DNA of 64,000 nucleotides from Hyaloperonospora brassicae (GCA_947650285.1 CANTFL010001383.1:124001-188000), one strand, 5' to 3'. Counted from the stretch's first letter, positions 25,101 through 36,096 are shown. Made by a program: numbers and translations. Notes: generated from the sequence alone by a model not told the origin.

Positions 25101-26352
25101 GAGTCTCAAGACTAATGTTGCCATCGATATGGCCAGTCACTCCATTGACAAGTGTATACAGTGTATCATTACTATTATCACTCCGTGACTTCTTAAACGT
25201 TGGGCGCTTAACAGTCACCACCCTACGCTTCGATTGTTTCTTCAAAGAAACCTTACGCCTCTTAGAGGCCGGGACATCAAAGTCCCCATGGTTGCTATTC
25301 ATCTTAGCACGCTCTATACGAGAGCTCATGTCTTGAGCGACATCTGGTGAAGTGTTACGTAACTCGAACACTTCACCCAGTGATTTTACACGTACCACTT
25401 CACGTACATTATTCGTGCCTAGCCCTAAACACTCTGGCTTCTCGCCAACAATGTCATTACCGACATTCAGTGAGGTGCCACATCGGCCGCCCTCAATCTG
25501 TGTAATTTCACGTGCCACCGCACTTATAGCATTAGGGCCTAGCCCTGAACACTCTGGCCTCTCGCCAACAATGTCATTACCGACATTCAGTGAGGTGCCA
25601 CCTCGGCCGCCCTCACTCTGTGTATTTTCACGTGCCACCGCACTTACATCAGAGGAATTACATTCTTGATGTTTCGGTCCTAGGCCAACCATGCTTGACG
25701 CATGCAGTGACTCAGTATCACAACGAGTATCACTCAACGGAGTATAACTCTCTCCAAACGCGTTAGAAGAGCTCCGCTCAATATATATGTCATCGACATT
25801 CGAGTTAAATAACTCTGACATACCAATGTCCAGCACATTGACATCTTCCGTCAATGGCTCGCGCCAATAGCGCTTTTGTTGCCTAGCAAAGGTGGGTTCA
25901 TGACTCTCCAAAGCTTCGCTAGGAACATTGCGCGTTGCGCCTAAGGTCTTAGTCCTCCAATCAATCCATGGCTCATGGCGTTCAAGCCAAGCCATACCTA
26001 GGATGAGATCATATCTCGAATCCAAATCGAGGACGAGACAACGTTCAATGCTGTCAAAGTCCAAAAACTTCACACCTAAGTTCAACGGAACTTTAGGCAC
26101 CGTGACGCGACTACCAGTCGCTAAACGAACGGTGATCGAATCACCTTCGTGCGCTTTGAGCGCTTCAGCGTATCGCTGACTTCCCTCAAGGGAACGACGT
26201 CGAGCATAGTTACATGATGCTCCTGAATCGATTAAAATCGACCACGGCTTCTCAAAGCCTTTTACTGTCGCCTCGGCGACTAACAAGCCAGGCTTGTATC
26301 CACGCTCTGTGCTGGCTGGCACAGCGCTAAGTGGGGCTAAGCCCTGTTTCAC
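21670..26352 (-). CDS. pol: Gypsy Pol polyprotein: PR-RT-RNase H-IN-chromodomain
   Basis: Makes and integrates the element's cDNA. Counting from the Met at 26,352 (1,560 residues; the frame is already open from 26,409, directly after the gag UAG): aspartic protease with DSGA at 42-45; a long linker (about 150-480) with a 40-residue tandem repeat (about 237-316) and a basic patch (about 362-388); RT about 500-680 with YFDD at 679-682; RNase H from about 828 (DASDFAIG); integrase zinc finger with H1045/H1052 and C1082/C1085; integrase core D1114, D1175, E1211 (35 residues between the last two); GPF at 1370-1372; chromodomain core [17 protein letters not shown] at about 1514-1530. All catalytic residues are present and no stop interrupts. 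Expression probably depends on readthrough of the gag UAG, since gag and pol share a frame. Confidence 0.95.
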   Translation of the reverse strand: MKQGLAPLSAVPASTERGYKPGLLVAEATVKGFEKPWSILIDSGASCNYARRRSLEGSQRYAEALKAHEGDSITVRLATGSRVTVPKVPLNLGVKFLDFDSIERCLVLDLDSRYDLILGMAWLERHEPWIDWRTKTLGATRNVPSEALESHEPTFARQQKRYWREPLTEDVNVLDIGMSELFNSNVDDIYIERSSSNAFGESYTPLSDTRCDTESLHASSMVGLGPKHQECNSSDVSAVARENTQSEGGRGGTSLNVGNDIVGERPECSGLGPNAISAVAREITQIEGGRCGTSLNVGNDIVGEKPECLGLGTNNVREVVRVKSLGEVFELRNTSPDVAQDMSSRIERAKMNSNHGDFDVPASKRRKVSLKKQSKRRVVTVKRPTFKKSRSDNSNDTLYTLVNGVTGHIDGNISLETLPSVDKICELDEMSDGEFSQALQAGEFSELVVIRPDTELNSSSLLDESVLEDTKAALDARSGSSILKDPLDPFYPLVKEFQDVVCHDPPSVLPPDRGVRHEIDLVPGTKYCVTRQWPLPKEQCDVIDDFFRAKHAAGMVRESKSPHSTPTFCVKKPNGKWRIVHAYNKLNAATIPAQTPIPRKDVLQNNMVGCTMYSALDLVDGYYQLLMRESDIPLTAVSTPSGMLWEWLVMPQGLSNAPATFNRLVTQLFRPHRGYAQTYFDDIFVHSRAMNGRSDVDNHIDHLRAVLECMRTNKLYANASKCIFGAEEIPFLGCFIGKQGLRADPAKVKAIVDWPVPKNQKDLRKWLGLANYLHKYSANYAEMARPLTNLLKKDVEWCWTSTEHDAFQAVKESLLHAPILALPDPERSFSVVCDASDFAIGSALLQTDDDGRERVIAFESRQLKAAEKNYPVHDKELLAMKYALVKFRVHLFGSKPFVIYTDHASLRTATQSSYLSQRMARWLSFFAEYNFEVKYKPGKQNALADALSRRPDYELAHVTTLSSPVTDLIRTAYVKDEHCVALLRALGSEEFKDSDIKLSARLCARLHRYSIDQGLLCYSTDVEDTPRIVVPHDEELKYRILYEAHDTALSGHLGREKTYGSVSQCYWWPKLYKWVSTYVRSCETCQRVKPSPHAAAPLASLPIPKGCWESISMDFLFGLPKDSYGNTGIVVFVDRLSKMAHLAAVPDTIDGEGTATLFIDRVFRQHGLPLAIVSDRDPRFTGKFWKSIFKVLGTRLDMSTADHPQTDGQTERVNRVIGDILRSVCAETPKRWSSMLPVVEFALNNAVHASTGYTPFYVNGLTHPRVPLTLPLRGSGLGGGGVADRLADISPANVQKQVSEFLATRLNVLRHVRDALADSQDKQKEQADAKGRGCIERYKVGDQVLLNAKNLPTNVVSAVFKTKLRPRFIGPFTVVAKKGLAYTLNLPRKLRTHPVFYVGMLKPYRDPSHVNLEALAPGRLALPSVAESVSGGQAEPPSGLGPTPTPENELALRRTHSGSDPTSHGDHSAREAPSRAPPSVYRPPPTLLDEQGNRQFHVERLLKRRRRQGQYQYLVKWRGYPESENSWEFEVPLRQDCPYAVDVFEHRGRGHPSTYIASHQ
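25405..25644 (-). repeat. 120-bp tandem duplication in the PR-RT linker
   Basis: Two head-to-tail units of 40 codons, each with the core [14 protein letters not shown] or a one-residue variant, lie between protease and RT. The DNA units are about 90% identical (for example the shared CCAACAATGTCATTACCGAC). The duplication keeps the frame. Confidence 0.85.
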
Positions 26353-26388
26353 TTTATCTCGTAGAGATGTGACAGAACTTAGTTCTAC

Positions 26389-26417
26389 CCCAGTAGGGCG
26401 CGGGGCGCCCTACTGGG
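26389..26417 (-). promoter_or_regulatory. Hairpin enclosing the gag UAG stop (possible recoding signal)
   Basis: On the minus strand CCCAGTAGGGCGC, a CCC loop, then GCGCCCTACTGGG form a perfect 13-bp stem. The gag stop UAG (26,412-26,410) is within the 5' arm, and gag and pol are in one frame on either side. In murine leukaemia virus, UAG readthrough is driven by structure beginning about 8 nt after the stop. Here the stop itself is in the stem. A shorter version is kept in the decayed element (13,520-13,547). Function as a readthrough signal is my inference. Confidence 0.75.
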
Positions 26418-27429
26418 TGTCGACGTTTCCCCGTGCCATACCAGGTTTCTGGTTGAGGCTGGGGTTTCGACTCATAGGAGTCGGTTGTTGCTTACGCAAG
26501 GGACAAGTGGGACGCAAGTGTTTAGTGCTTCCGCACGTGTAACAGCGTCTCACGTCCTGTCGTTGCTCCGCAACATGAAGCTCCGCTTCGCCTTCATCTT
26601 CAGCATGGCTGAGATCCATCGGTTCAGGCTTACAGTAAGCCGAAGCCCTCGCAAAGCTTGGGTTGTACCCATTCCAACCAAGTCTGGCCGACTTGAAGTT
26701 GTTGTCAGCATTTTGAGCGACGCTCACAGCTTCCTCGAAGGTAGAGGGATGAACCCGAAAAACCTCGGTTCTGGCCACGCCAGTGCGGAGACCTTCCATG
26801 AAGACTGTCACGTAGACAGTCTCAGGGAGAGGGTCAGACTGCATAGCAGCCATTAGAGCTCTCAACTCTTGGACATAGTCCGTTAACTCGCTCTTACCCT
26901 GACGGGTAGACAAGAAGCGTGAGCGCACGCGATATGCCTGGTTAGGCGGCGAGAAAATTCGCATGAGGTCTAACTTGAGCGATTCCCACGTGGGAAATGC
27001 CAAATTGACCGACGTGCCACACGTCAAAGCCCACTCCCTAGCTCTACCATCGAGCTTAGAGATGGCCAAAGAGACCCGCTGGTTCTCTAGTGAGATGAGA
27101 CCAGAGTCCATGGCCATCTCAATCTCACGAATCCAGAGGGTCAAGTTCTCCCCCTCCTTCCCGGAGTAAAGTTTAACATCTACCCGAAGGGGACGAGGCT
27201 TAGCCTCTTCTGGTGGCATAGCCACGTAGCGTGTCGGCATAGCCGACGCTACTTGGTTTTGAACCTGGCCCAACAGGGCCGTTTCATACTGCATAAAGGC
27301 CTCGACTCGTGCATTGAGCACATCGGGACCCTGTGCAGCTAGAAACTCCACATTCTCTAGGCCTACGGCCGAGGTCAGCTTATCAAGCGCGACCTTTTGA
27401 GCCTCAGAGAGGGGTGTGGATTGCTCCAT
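26410..27429 (-). CDS. gag: Gypsy Gag (capsid-nucleocapsid)
   Basis: Structural protein of the retrotransposon particle, 339 residues. A retrotransposon-gag capsid domain spans about 86-240 (LWIREIEMAMDSG; AISKLDGRAREWAL; TWESLKLDLMRIF). One CCHC zinc knuckle with C296, C299, H304 and C309 lies in CYTCGSTKHLRPTC. The start at 27,429 is the first ATG after the LTR, leaving a short 59-bp leader beyond the LTR. The last codon before UAG is CAG. The pol frame follows without a frame change, so about 58 nt separate the UAG from the first pol Met. Confidence 0.95.
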   Translation of the reverse strand: MEQSTPLSEAQKVALDKLTSAVGLENVEFLAAQGPDVLNARVEAFMQYETALLGQVQNQVASAMPTRYVAMPPEEAKPRPLRVDVKLYSGKEGENLTLWIREIEMAMDSGLISLENQRVSLAISKLDGRAREWALTCGTSVNLAFPTWESLKLDLMRIFSPPNQAYRVRSRFLSTRQGKSELTDYVQELRALMAAMQSDPLPETVYVTVFMEGLRTGVARTEVFRVHPSTFEEAVSVAQNADNNFKSARLGWNGYNPSFARASAYCKPEPMDLSHAEDEGEAELHVAEQRQDVRRCYTCGSTKHLRPTCPLRKQQPTPMSRNPSLNQKPGMARGNVDTQ

Positions 27430-27442
27430 CCTCGCAGAGGAT
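27428..27442 (-). promoter_or_regulatory. Hairpin overlapping the gag start codon
   Basis: On the minus strand ATCCTC-TGC-GAGGAT is a perfect 6-bp stem with a 3-nt loop, and the A and T of the gag AUG are the last two bases of the 3' arm. It could hinder initiation. The role is inferred. Confidence 0.5.
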
Positions 27443-27473
27443 CAGTCGTTACCGACTCAGGTGTAGATTGACT

Positions 27474-27486
27474 ACAAGTGCTACCA
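27474..27486 (-). promoter_or_regulatory. Primer-binding site
   Basis: Two bases after the 5' LTR the minus strand reads TGGTAGCACTTGT. It starts with TGG as required for pairing with a tRNA 3' CCA end. I could not identify the tRNA by eye. Confidence 0.7.
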
Positions 27487-27488
27487 AG

Positions 27489-28015
27489 TGTAGCGGAGCT
27501 ACACAGCTCCTTAAGTCAGAGGAAGACTTTACGCTCAATGAGCAACTTTGGTTCAAAGAACCCGACTCAGAGAGTCAACAGCTCAGAGAGCTTAAAGGTG
27601 GTTCAGAGAACCCGACTCAGAGAGTCAACAGCTCAAAGAGCTTACGGTCCCTGTTCCAGGGGGACCAAACGATTCAAAGAATCGAACGCACTAAGTGCAC
27701 AAGGAGTGGCTGCCTTAACAAGGCGTTGCCACTTCCTTACGATCGCAAGACGCCTCAGAGAGGCACGTGTCTTTTGTTGATCAAAATGGGAACTGAATTT
27801 TATTTCTTCATTTAACCTAAAAGAACACCTTAGAACAACGTATTTAACCTGCCCTAAATAACCTCTTAAAAGATCTTGCAATCAATTGATGACAGACACC
27901 AGTCTTCAACAATTGATACGCTCACTGTGTTCTAATATTACCTTATAGGGTACCCCCCTCTCGTGTGTGCACCACACCTATCGTCGGCTACCAGCCGACG
28001 TGTAACCCCGTTACA
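27489..28015 (-). repeat. 5' LTR (in element sense)
   Basis: Copy of 20,216-20,742 at a constant offset of 7,273 with no difference that I found. It carries the hairpin array at 27,495-27,764. Promoter and transcript start were not resolved. Confidence 0.95.
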
Positions 28016-28020
28016 TATAT
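28016..28020. repeat. Target-site duplication TATAT (right)
   Basis: Matches 20,211-20,215. Confidence 0.9.
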
Positions 28021-29104
28021 CCCCTCCAAACTAAATGTCATTTCGGTATTTATCATACACAACAAGATCGCATACGAAACGCGTTACAGCCGCAAGCTCT
28101 AGTAAGCTTTAACAGGGGTTCCCCTGGTGCCTTGGATAAGCATATAATAACTACGTTCTCCGGGTGTATAACATCCGGATGGTACTTTCAGGAAAGTGTC
28201 TCTGGGTCGTGCTGAAGTTGTCCAGTCGGGTTATATCGATCACGGATACATAACGCGCGAATGATGCCAAGATGCTTGGCAATATTGCTGAAGGCGTAGA
28301 TTTCTAGCAGCAAATTCAGACACGGTCAGCAGCGAGTATGACGGACGGATTCTGCATTGCTCGGTTCATACCAGGAAATTAAACACAAGAGCGGTGAAGA
28401 ATATTTTGTTGATTCAGAATGGAGTATGTGTGAGAAACGTATCATCGGTTAACTTGTACATAGTGGTGGTATAGCCCATATACCATACTGCCGTCTTGTT
28501 TTGAAGAATGTCCAGCTGCAGCGGGTTGCATCACAACCAATGGAACGTCTCTGTTGTGATAAACATAAGAGTGCGGTAGATGAACTCAAGTCAAGGGTAA
28601 GTTACTTGGTGTATCAGCTCGGCGCGTTCGTAGCGACAACAGTTTGTTATGGCCATCAGCACCCAACTGTTCTCTTTTGTCGTTCGTCGTACTGTGTGTC
28701 ATGTGTTGTGTGTCGTTGACTGTGTAAAGTATCCACCAACACCGCTGTTTTATTTTCTATTGGCCTCATCAACACTGCAGCACGCCATGCCACATATTTT
28801 TTTACGTGACTAGAGTCGAAAGCGCGAGCCGTCTCTGTCTTCTTGAAAGCCCAGCAGAAGCTAAAACTCTTCATCCAGCAATGCTTTTATCTACCGCTAC
28901 CGACATGACAAGTACATGTAAAGTCCGACACAACAAAAAAGCGACATGATCTGCAAACTGCTGGCTCATCGTCGCCCACGTGCACATTACATTAGCTTCA
29001 AACTCACCCAGCTATTTGCATCCGTAGCAAGCAAAAATGTCCACCTCTCTCGACTGACCCTGGAAGTCCTTCCCACTCGCTTTGCTTCATTCTACTTCAT
29101 GTCT
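28021..29104. other. No gene seen; 3' flank of COG6
   Basis: Short chance frames only (the longest 77 codons). This is the pre-insertion neighbourhood of the gypsy element, downstream of the minus-strand COG6 stop. Confidence 0.5.
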
Positions 29105-31524
29105 TCATTCGATTTCAAGCATCGCTCGAATTTCATCTGGCGTGTGCAACAGAACAACACAATGGCTCGATTCTGCTGACGGTACCAAGACTGACGTTAA
29201 CGACGCCGGTTCGTTACTGACAGTGTATCCGTTCTTCGCGTCGTACACGAACTCGTAGATAAGCGCATAGGCGCTAGCAAGCGTCGCAGACGTGAATGCA
29301 CGGGCCTTGTCAGAGAGCACAGGTTGAGCAAGGCTGTCCAGCTGTGGAAACGTCAGTGCACTAAGTGAAGCACAGAAATCTCGCATCACGCTTGTGATCG
29401 TTTCGCCATCGAGACCAGGCATATCCGCTGGCAATGCATCTGGCCTCGTTTCTACGGGTCCACAGCTTTGTTGGAATTCGTTAATATGCCGAACAAGCGT
29501 GGACACACGGCACCGGTCCATCACACGTGAGGCCTGCAGCTCACTCAATTCTCGCAGCCAGCCATCCAGATCCTCGCCTAATTTCAAGTACCATCTCATC
29601 ACTTCAGGGAACCGCGCCAGCGGGGCTTGTAGACAGCTAAAGTTATTGATCCGAAACACAAGCACTTCGACAGGGTCTAAACCTCTCACGCTGCGGTGAC
29701 TCATCAGCTCGACTGCAGGCAAGATCTTATCAAAGAGAGGTGCTACATCAGCTTCCTCCTCTTGCTCCGGTAGCAGCGAGGTCTGAAACACTTCCAATAG
29801 CGCCACCAATCGATGAGAAACATCCAGCACTGCGTGCGTTGCTGCGAGGTTGGCGGTATAATTCGGTGCGGCGACGCTGTCCACAAGCTGCTGGAACTGG
29901 CGACGAAACGCTTCATTCGCGACTTCACGACAGTGTCGGAGAGCACGCGCGACCTCAGCACGTGCTACGAGCTGGTCAAACTTGTAATGGTAAAACGCTA
30001 GCAGGTGGACCAGCTTATAGGCGACTACGATACCGTGTGGGGAGCCAAGCGTCTGCTCGATTCGCACTTGCAATGGCCTTGAGACTTCATCGAACGTGCA
30101 TCCAACCATCGACTCACTACCGTTTCCAGCATCAGAATCTGTCTGTTTCAGTAGTTCGTCAGTAGACGGCAAGTGATGGTCTGAACTCACGCCGTCCAAC
30201 GCTTCGGTATGAAGCTCTGACAAACCGGTAGCAGCCAATGGACTGAACACCATATCGCCATCAAAGAGCACGCGAAAGAATTCGTTCTCCGTAGCAATAG
30301 TCTGGTGAACCCACGCCAGCATGTCACCGCAGTACCGCACGGGATCGTGTGCGTGCATTTCAATCGGTCGTGGAATACCGTGAGGTCCGCCCACCGTCAA
30401 CGCCGTGAGAAACCGGCGCACGACCAACGAACGTCGTGATGCCACGAAACTCTCTTTGCAGTAGCTGCGTGCAAAAAAAGACAGGGAATCAAGGAGCGCA
30501 CACACACATATATCGTTAGCAAGAACTAGTCACAGCAAGCAGATGGTGTGACAACTATGAAAACAAAGTCGGACTTGTAAAATTCAGCACGGTCCCTAAG
30601 AAGCACAATAGCTCGATGCAGCAGATTGCTTGGTTCTCCGTCGATTTCTGCACAAGTGTTGACAGTCCATTGGTACAACCGCTTGAAACCTGCGTCTTGA
30701 TACTTGCTAATTGCATCCAGCAGCTCGAGTCTGTGAAGCATATTCTCCCACATAGTCAGAGATTGCTCCACTTGTCACACATGGCATACATTCACCCCTA
30801 CCCGCAGTGGATTTCATCCGTCGCCACAAGTTCCTTGCAGTCGGCTTTTACTTGTCGAACTCGCTCCAAAGTACTGACAAAAGTGTTCATGTCGTCCTCC
30901 ATGAGCTCCTCTGCGTACAAAGTGCGCACTTCGTCGTCGGTCAAGTGGTATCGATCCAGAAACGCTTCGACGTCGTGCCACTGCTCGTGCACTTTGTCCC
31001 TACGTTCGACACGAATATTGTCCAGTCATGAGCGTACCTTCAACGTCAGCTTCAGATGTAGGCAGCACTCCGAGCAATCATCATAGAACTCACCTTTTTT
31101 GTGCAATAGCGGCCGCTTCAGTCTGCACTTGCTGCGTTTCTTGTTTCGTTGTTTCTAAAAAGTCGACAATCTGTGCGCATTTCACATCGAGCGCAGTGAC
31201 TTGAGCGGCCAAATCTGAAACATGTTCTAAAGTGCGTTCATAACCATCCAGCGCCTTCTGCGCGAGCGACAGCTGCTGCTTCTCAAGACTCGAGCGCAAC
31301 GTGCGTCGGAGCGAGGCCAATGAAGACGTCTCCGCATTTGCAGACGCGTCGAGCTGCACGAGAGACGTTCCGTCCTCCGTTACGAGTGTACACAGCAGGG
31401 ACTTGGTGGCCTCTAGCTCGGCGCGGGAGCTCAGGAGCTTGTGCACGCGAGCTTGCAGCGCGGGTGTGGTCATTCGATACTGCTGAAACGCATTAAACAT
31501 GACAGGAGAGAGGTGTTGGCGCAA
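29105..31524 (-). CDS. COG6: Conserved oligomeric Golgi complex subunit 6 (4 exons)
   Basis: COG6 is a lobe B subunit of the COG tether, which docks recycling vesicles at the Golgi. Exons by my reading: 31,524-31,094; 30,999-30,802; 30,730-30,575; 30,464-29,105. They add up to 2,145 nt, a 714-residue frame (human COG6 has 657). Recognition rests on PRPIEMHAHDPVRYCGDMLAWVHQ in exon 4, very like the human [24 protein letters not shown], and on GFKRLYQW across exon 3 (human AYERLYRW). The N-terminal part is helical and coiled-coil-like. Introns are 94, 71 and 110 nt with GT-AG ends. Intron 2's acceptor was chosen because it restores HCGLELLD, matching the human TAGLEIME. Intron 3 has a weak donor (GTCCGA) but gives FYNYCKESF, matching LYKYTLDEF. 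The start Met is the first in the frame and not independently proven. Confidence 0.9.
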
Positions 31525-34500
31525 CGTAAGCAGCAGCCAATCAACGAGCGTCTCGCATGATGCGTACTTTGCGGATCGAACCGACGGAAGTTTTTATTTT
31601 TAGGAGAGTGTTGACGTGTGTGTTTTCTCTATTTTCGTGTTTACATGTAATCATTCTAAGCGAAAGTGCGAAAATGACAGACGATTGCAGTGGCTTTTGC
31701 TGCAAAAAGGTCACAAAGCTTATCGCTTTTGTTGATGCAAATGACTGTAACAACTCGAAGAACATGTGCAGCTGTTACTTTCCACTGACCAACGACATCG
31801 GTAAAATTTATAGCGTCGCGCGCAGCCTGCGATCAACATGTTAGCCGCATACTCATTGCATTCATTCTCAACTATTGCAGAGTTTCCATGTTTGGCCATC
31901 ACTTGGTCATCAAATTAGCTCGACCAAGTTTGACTTGACGATCGCATTTTATGTAGCGACTAGTTGCATATGTATTCGGCACCCGTCCTCGATTACGGGG
32001 GCAGACATCGCGACATGCGAGTTGCAGCATGTCGATTTACTCTAAATAGCATGTCCCGCGAGCAGCAAATTGACTAGCAGATCGATCTTGCTCTTGCGGC
32101 AAGACACTGTTCACGTAGTAACGAGTCTTGCGGGAAAGAATGCGTTTCTGAATTCGATGCTTGGTATCGAAAGTCTCACGAGAAACAGCTTGCGGCAAGG
32201 CGTATGGCTATACAAAAGTCCGATCGACGCACTTATTGTGACCACTTGTCCACGACCTGACTGAAGGTGGAGCATGCGTATGCGTTATCATATACTTGCC
32301 CCGCACAACTATAGCTTGATAGTGTTGTGTATGCCACTCGAGCGGTGTCACTACTCCGACACTCATTTGAGCGAGCAAATGACAAGATTGAGCGCATCAT
32401 GTCCATCCATAGCACTACTATCTAGCAACACTTCCTGACATTTAATCAAAATAAATTAATCTACCTCAGCTTCTCCAGTATCCTGCTACGCCTGGGCCCT
32501 CCGCAATGCCACGGTCTAGACCTTTCGTCATCTGTCATGGCAAGGGGGTACTTAGCAGAGATCATGACGTACTTCCACCGCATCGACCCCGATGTACTGC
32601 AAGATTGCTTACTTCTGAGAGCGCCATTACTTTCCGTATGTCTGTAGCACGATTCTTCAATTCCAGGCTTGACGCCTTGAAGCACGACAAATGCTAAGCG
32701 CAATTCATGCGACCATCCATGGCGGCATTGGCGATCCTTCACGAGAAGTCAAGTATACGGAGGACACATGGCGTACCCAATGATGTCAGATATTGCATCA
32801 ATAAAATGTAGTTTATCATGTGCAATATGTATCATACCGTCTTGACGTTGGCTATGGCGCCACTGTAGCTCTTAACGTAACGAATGCAAGTTTGGATTCA
32901 GGAATCAGGCTTGATTCTACTGCAAAGTCGTTCGTCAGCCACCATCGATATGCATAAGTAAATGGCAGACGTTGTCGAGGCAATTCTCTATCAAGTGACG
33001 GGAAATACTATGCTGCGTCACATCGTGCTTTGCAAGTGTGATGTTTGTGTTGCGATCACCGTCATAGAAAGTCGTTCGTATCGACTTTTTGCCGCATTCT
33101 CGTCGTTCGTCGACGCAGTAATCGGATCGAGTGATGATTATGCGTCTGCCCTATTCGGCTGAATGCACATGTTGCGAGTGGGTTTGCGAGCGTGCCAGCC
33201 ATCTTACGTGATCGAATATAACATGCATAATTAACTTGCTGATTGGGAATCGATGGTGCTGTTGACATTCTAAACTCTACTATACATACATCTTTTCCTC
33301 GGCTACCTCCGCGGCTAGGATATGAAGGGCTGAAGACTTGATGCACACTGTCCGTTAGCGCGATACATAGTATGTGTGCGATGCATGCGCACTGCTTCCA
33401 CAACCGAGCTCAGCACAATTGACATCGCCAAACTTAAACAAGTCCTGGTAGAAAGTGGTGTAAGTACAGACGCCGTGACCCTTTTTACGTGGAACAGCAG
33501 CTCTTCCGTACCGTATCAGACATATGAAGGGATGACCACTAGACGACGCACGGTGAATAGCTGTGATGCAAATTAGCTCATCGTGAGCCCACTGGGCACT
33601 TATGACCTGCGATTGGCGATCACGGGACGTCGAAGTTGGGTGGACATGTCAATGCGTTACCAGCATGACAATGCTAGCTGGCCACGCCCGAAACATGTAC
33701 GAAACTAAAAAACACCCGTCGGAAAAGAGCCTTCGATCTAAGATTGGGATAATCTGCCATGTAGTCATCGATATGGCTGACAGTACATTTGTTGTAGATT
33801 ATGACATGCCGCCAGTGACGCTGTTGGTAGATGACATGGACATCGTCTAGATTGCGTGTGATGCCAAGGACCTGAATTTTTCTTATAAAAGATAGTAGCG
33901 ATTGCTTTGGGCCAATTGCATATATTGTGACTAGCTCCAAGGGGATGGATATACCGCTAGTTGGAAGCAGCGAGGCATGCATACGGATAGCGGAGTGTGT
34001 GAAAGTATGGCACTTGAGAACTATGCGTATATGTGCCTTTCCAAATGACCGATATGTGACACACGTATCCTGGTAGTTTTAACAGGTACCGCACGACAAT
34101 TAACAAGCGAAGCTGCTCACACGTATCGCATGGCACTCCCTGATGCAGTATCATTGTGGTTTACACATCATCTCGAGTACGTACTCGAAGTTACTTCGAG
34201 ATTCAGTGCGAGTCTAATGGTAGTTTCGGTCGTTTCTTGCTCGCATCCACAAGCTCTTGTGCGCTTTATAGGTTTTTATACGAAAATCGGCGCAGCGTAA
34301 AAGAAATCAAATCAACGAGCTACCGTTAGTCAGGTATGAGCTACGAATGATAACACGATACAAGAACGCAAAGATGACACGTGAGGATGAGACGAGAGGC
34401 TGATTGTAAAACCATTGTATGTGAAGCATTTACTGTGCCATGCACAAGACAACAGCACCGCCGACTCGTCTGTGATTTAGGTAGTGCTGACTAGGTGCTG

Positions 34501-36096
34501 ATTACAAAGTGTTACTCGACAGCATTAAGTGTGAGATGGTATGTCAAGTATATTCGATCATTCTTGTGTAGAGCCGCAATAGTAACTTCATGTATCTGCA
34601 TCGACCTTCCGGTCCTTGTTCCTCCCATTGTAGTCGCTATCCTGGGTTCACCTCGCCACCTCATGTTTCGGCGCAATGATGCAGTTTGCGACAGTTGTAT
34701 GAGCAAAACATAATCAATGGACGCAAGCGGACCTTTCGAGCATACACCATAGAGTGGACAAAGAGTACGCTGACCCGAGTTCGATAATGTAGTGACCAAA
34801 GTGTGAAAGGGGACACGTCCGCAAAGTCTGGTAAAGTACATGCTGGCTTCATCGTCCATACACTTCAGGCCTCAGCTTCGAGGTGAGGATTGACTGGATG
34901 TAGACAGTACCTTCGTGTAGTTGAGACACAAAAGGTTGTAGAGATTCTGCACAATGTTGTCTTACGAACGACTGGTGATAACAAACAAAGAACCCGAACG
35001 CCGTACAAATATGACGATCGTTGGAAGGACTCGTCATCATCCAACGCGGAACGCATAGCCTTTGAACATGTCGGGTTCGTCGCACAGCTCCATACGCGGT
35101 TACTGCACCAGATACGTACAACTTTTTCAGATCTTTCGTGTGAATCATCATCTACAACTAACAGTAGTCCACAAGAGTCGGCCTACCATCCTTGTCGGAC
35201 ACGGCGATCGAGCAGCTACTACAATCCAAATGCACATTGGTATACGCAACGACGTTCAGCATTGTGCCGTATCTGGTACTTTTCTGCTCGTCGTCGCCAC
35301 GTGATTTCACGAATATCGGCAAAGACGCGACTTTATCCACCTTTCGCCATATCACGGCGAGCCGCATTGCAATTCTATTAGGCGCCTCAACGGACGCGCC
35401 GCATAGCAAAGGCAAGTGATCTCGCAAGAAGATCGAGATTTGCTGACCTAGATGACTGACCGACCGTAGCTTCACGTGAAAGTCAATTTCGTCGATGACG
35501 TCCACTCTCCACTTAATGCTACAGTGGCACTACTACTTGCACGATCAAGTCGTTCGTTTCTTCCTCACACAGAGGAGCAACGCAGTGCACATGGGACATC
35601 TCAACCTCATGACCTCAAGTCAGGCAGCTTCCCAGCTCAGTATGTACGGTAGCCATCGACATTGACATAGCTACGGCAATGTGCTGCCAGTTATGACTTG
35701 GCAATATGTATGCTGCAGTGGTACTGTCGGACAAGGCGATGCGTCATGCAAGAGACGTTACCCTCAGCCATCGGTCGTGCGTTTCGGTCGGTCCATCCGT
35801 CGGTCGGCAGTATTCGTGGCCGCGCCACCAATTGCAGCCCTGGATCGCCGTCCGTCCTGCCACATTGACGCTTTTGATTGGCTGAAACGCCAGCACTTGA
35901 TCGCTGTATGTCAAACGTCCACGTGTCGTCCGGCGCCCGCTTCACCCATTCCGCATTCGGGCGCGTTTCGAACAAGACCATCACTCGTTGCATCGGCAAC
36001 GTCCCGCCGGGAACGGCAACTTCAACGGCAACGGCAACCGCCAAGTGCAACCTCCTCCTCAGCAACGGCAACCGCCACCAAACAGTGCGCGCCAAC
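31525..36096. other. 4.6-kb intergenic region between divergent COG6 and HYOU1
   Basis: No frame here looks like a gene. A 66-codon frame at 33,376-33,576 is serine/threonine-rich but breaks after that. Frames over 35,690-36,270 are shadows of the HYOU1 leader. The region must hold both promoters. A CCACGTG box is at 35,919-35,925 and an inverted CCAAT box (ATTGG) at about 35,877, both within 220 bp of the HYOU1 ATG. Confidence 0.5.
35919..35925. promoter_or_regulatory. CACGTG-type box upstream of HYOU1
   Basis: CCACGTG about 170 bp before the ATG contains the CCACG half-site used in animal ER-stress elements, and an ATTGG box lies about 40 bp upstream. Spacing does not match the animal ERSE, so a stress role is only a possibility. 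Confidence 0.2.

Larger units (their letters stand above)
20216..28015 (-). mobile_element. Complete Ty3/gypsy chromovirus, - strand, apparently intact
   Basis: This 7,800-bp element has 527-bp LTRs (20,216-20,742 and 27,489-28,015) in which I found no difference, a TATAT target duplication, a primer-binding site after the right LTR and a polypurine tract before the left LTR. Both of these set transcription on the minus strand. It encodes Gag (339 aa) and Pol (PR-RT-RNase H-IN-chromodomain) in one frame separated by a single UAG, plus an ORF on the opposite strand. Integrase before a C-terminal chromodomain places it among the chromoviruses. Identical LTRs imply a very recent insertion, and nothing visible prevents it from being active. 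Confidence 0.95.

Noticed and set aside
33376..33850. Possible small gene(s) between COG6 and HYOU1
   Set aside because: Short frames without start context, motifs or continuity; treated as intergenic.
35878..36096. Upstream ATG extending HYOU1 by 73 codons
   Set aside because: It would bury the signal peptide and add repetitive, non-conserved sequence. The ATG at 36,097 starts a normal signal peptide.
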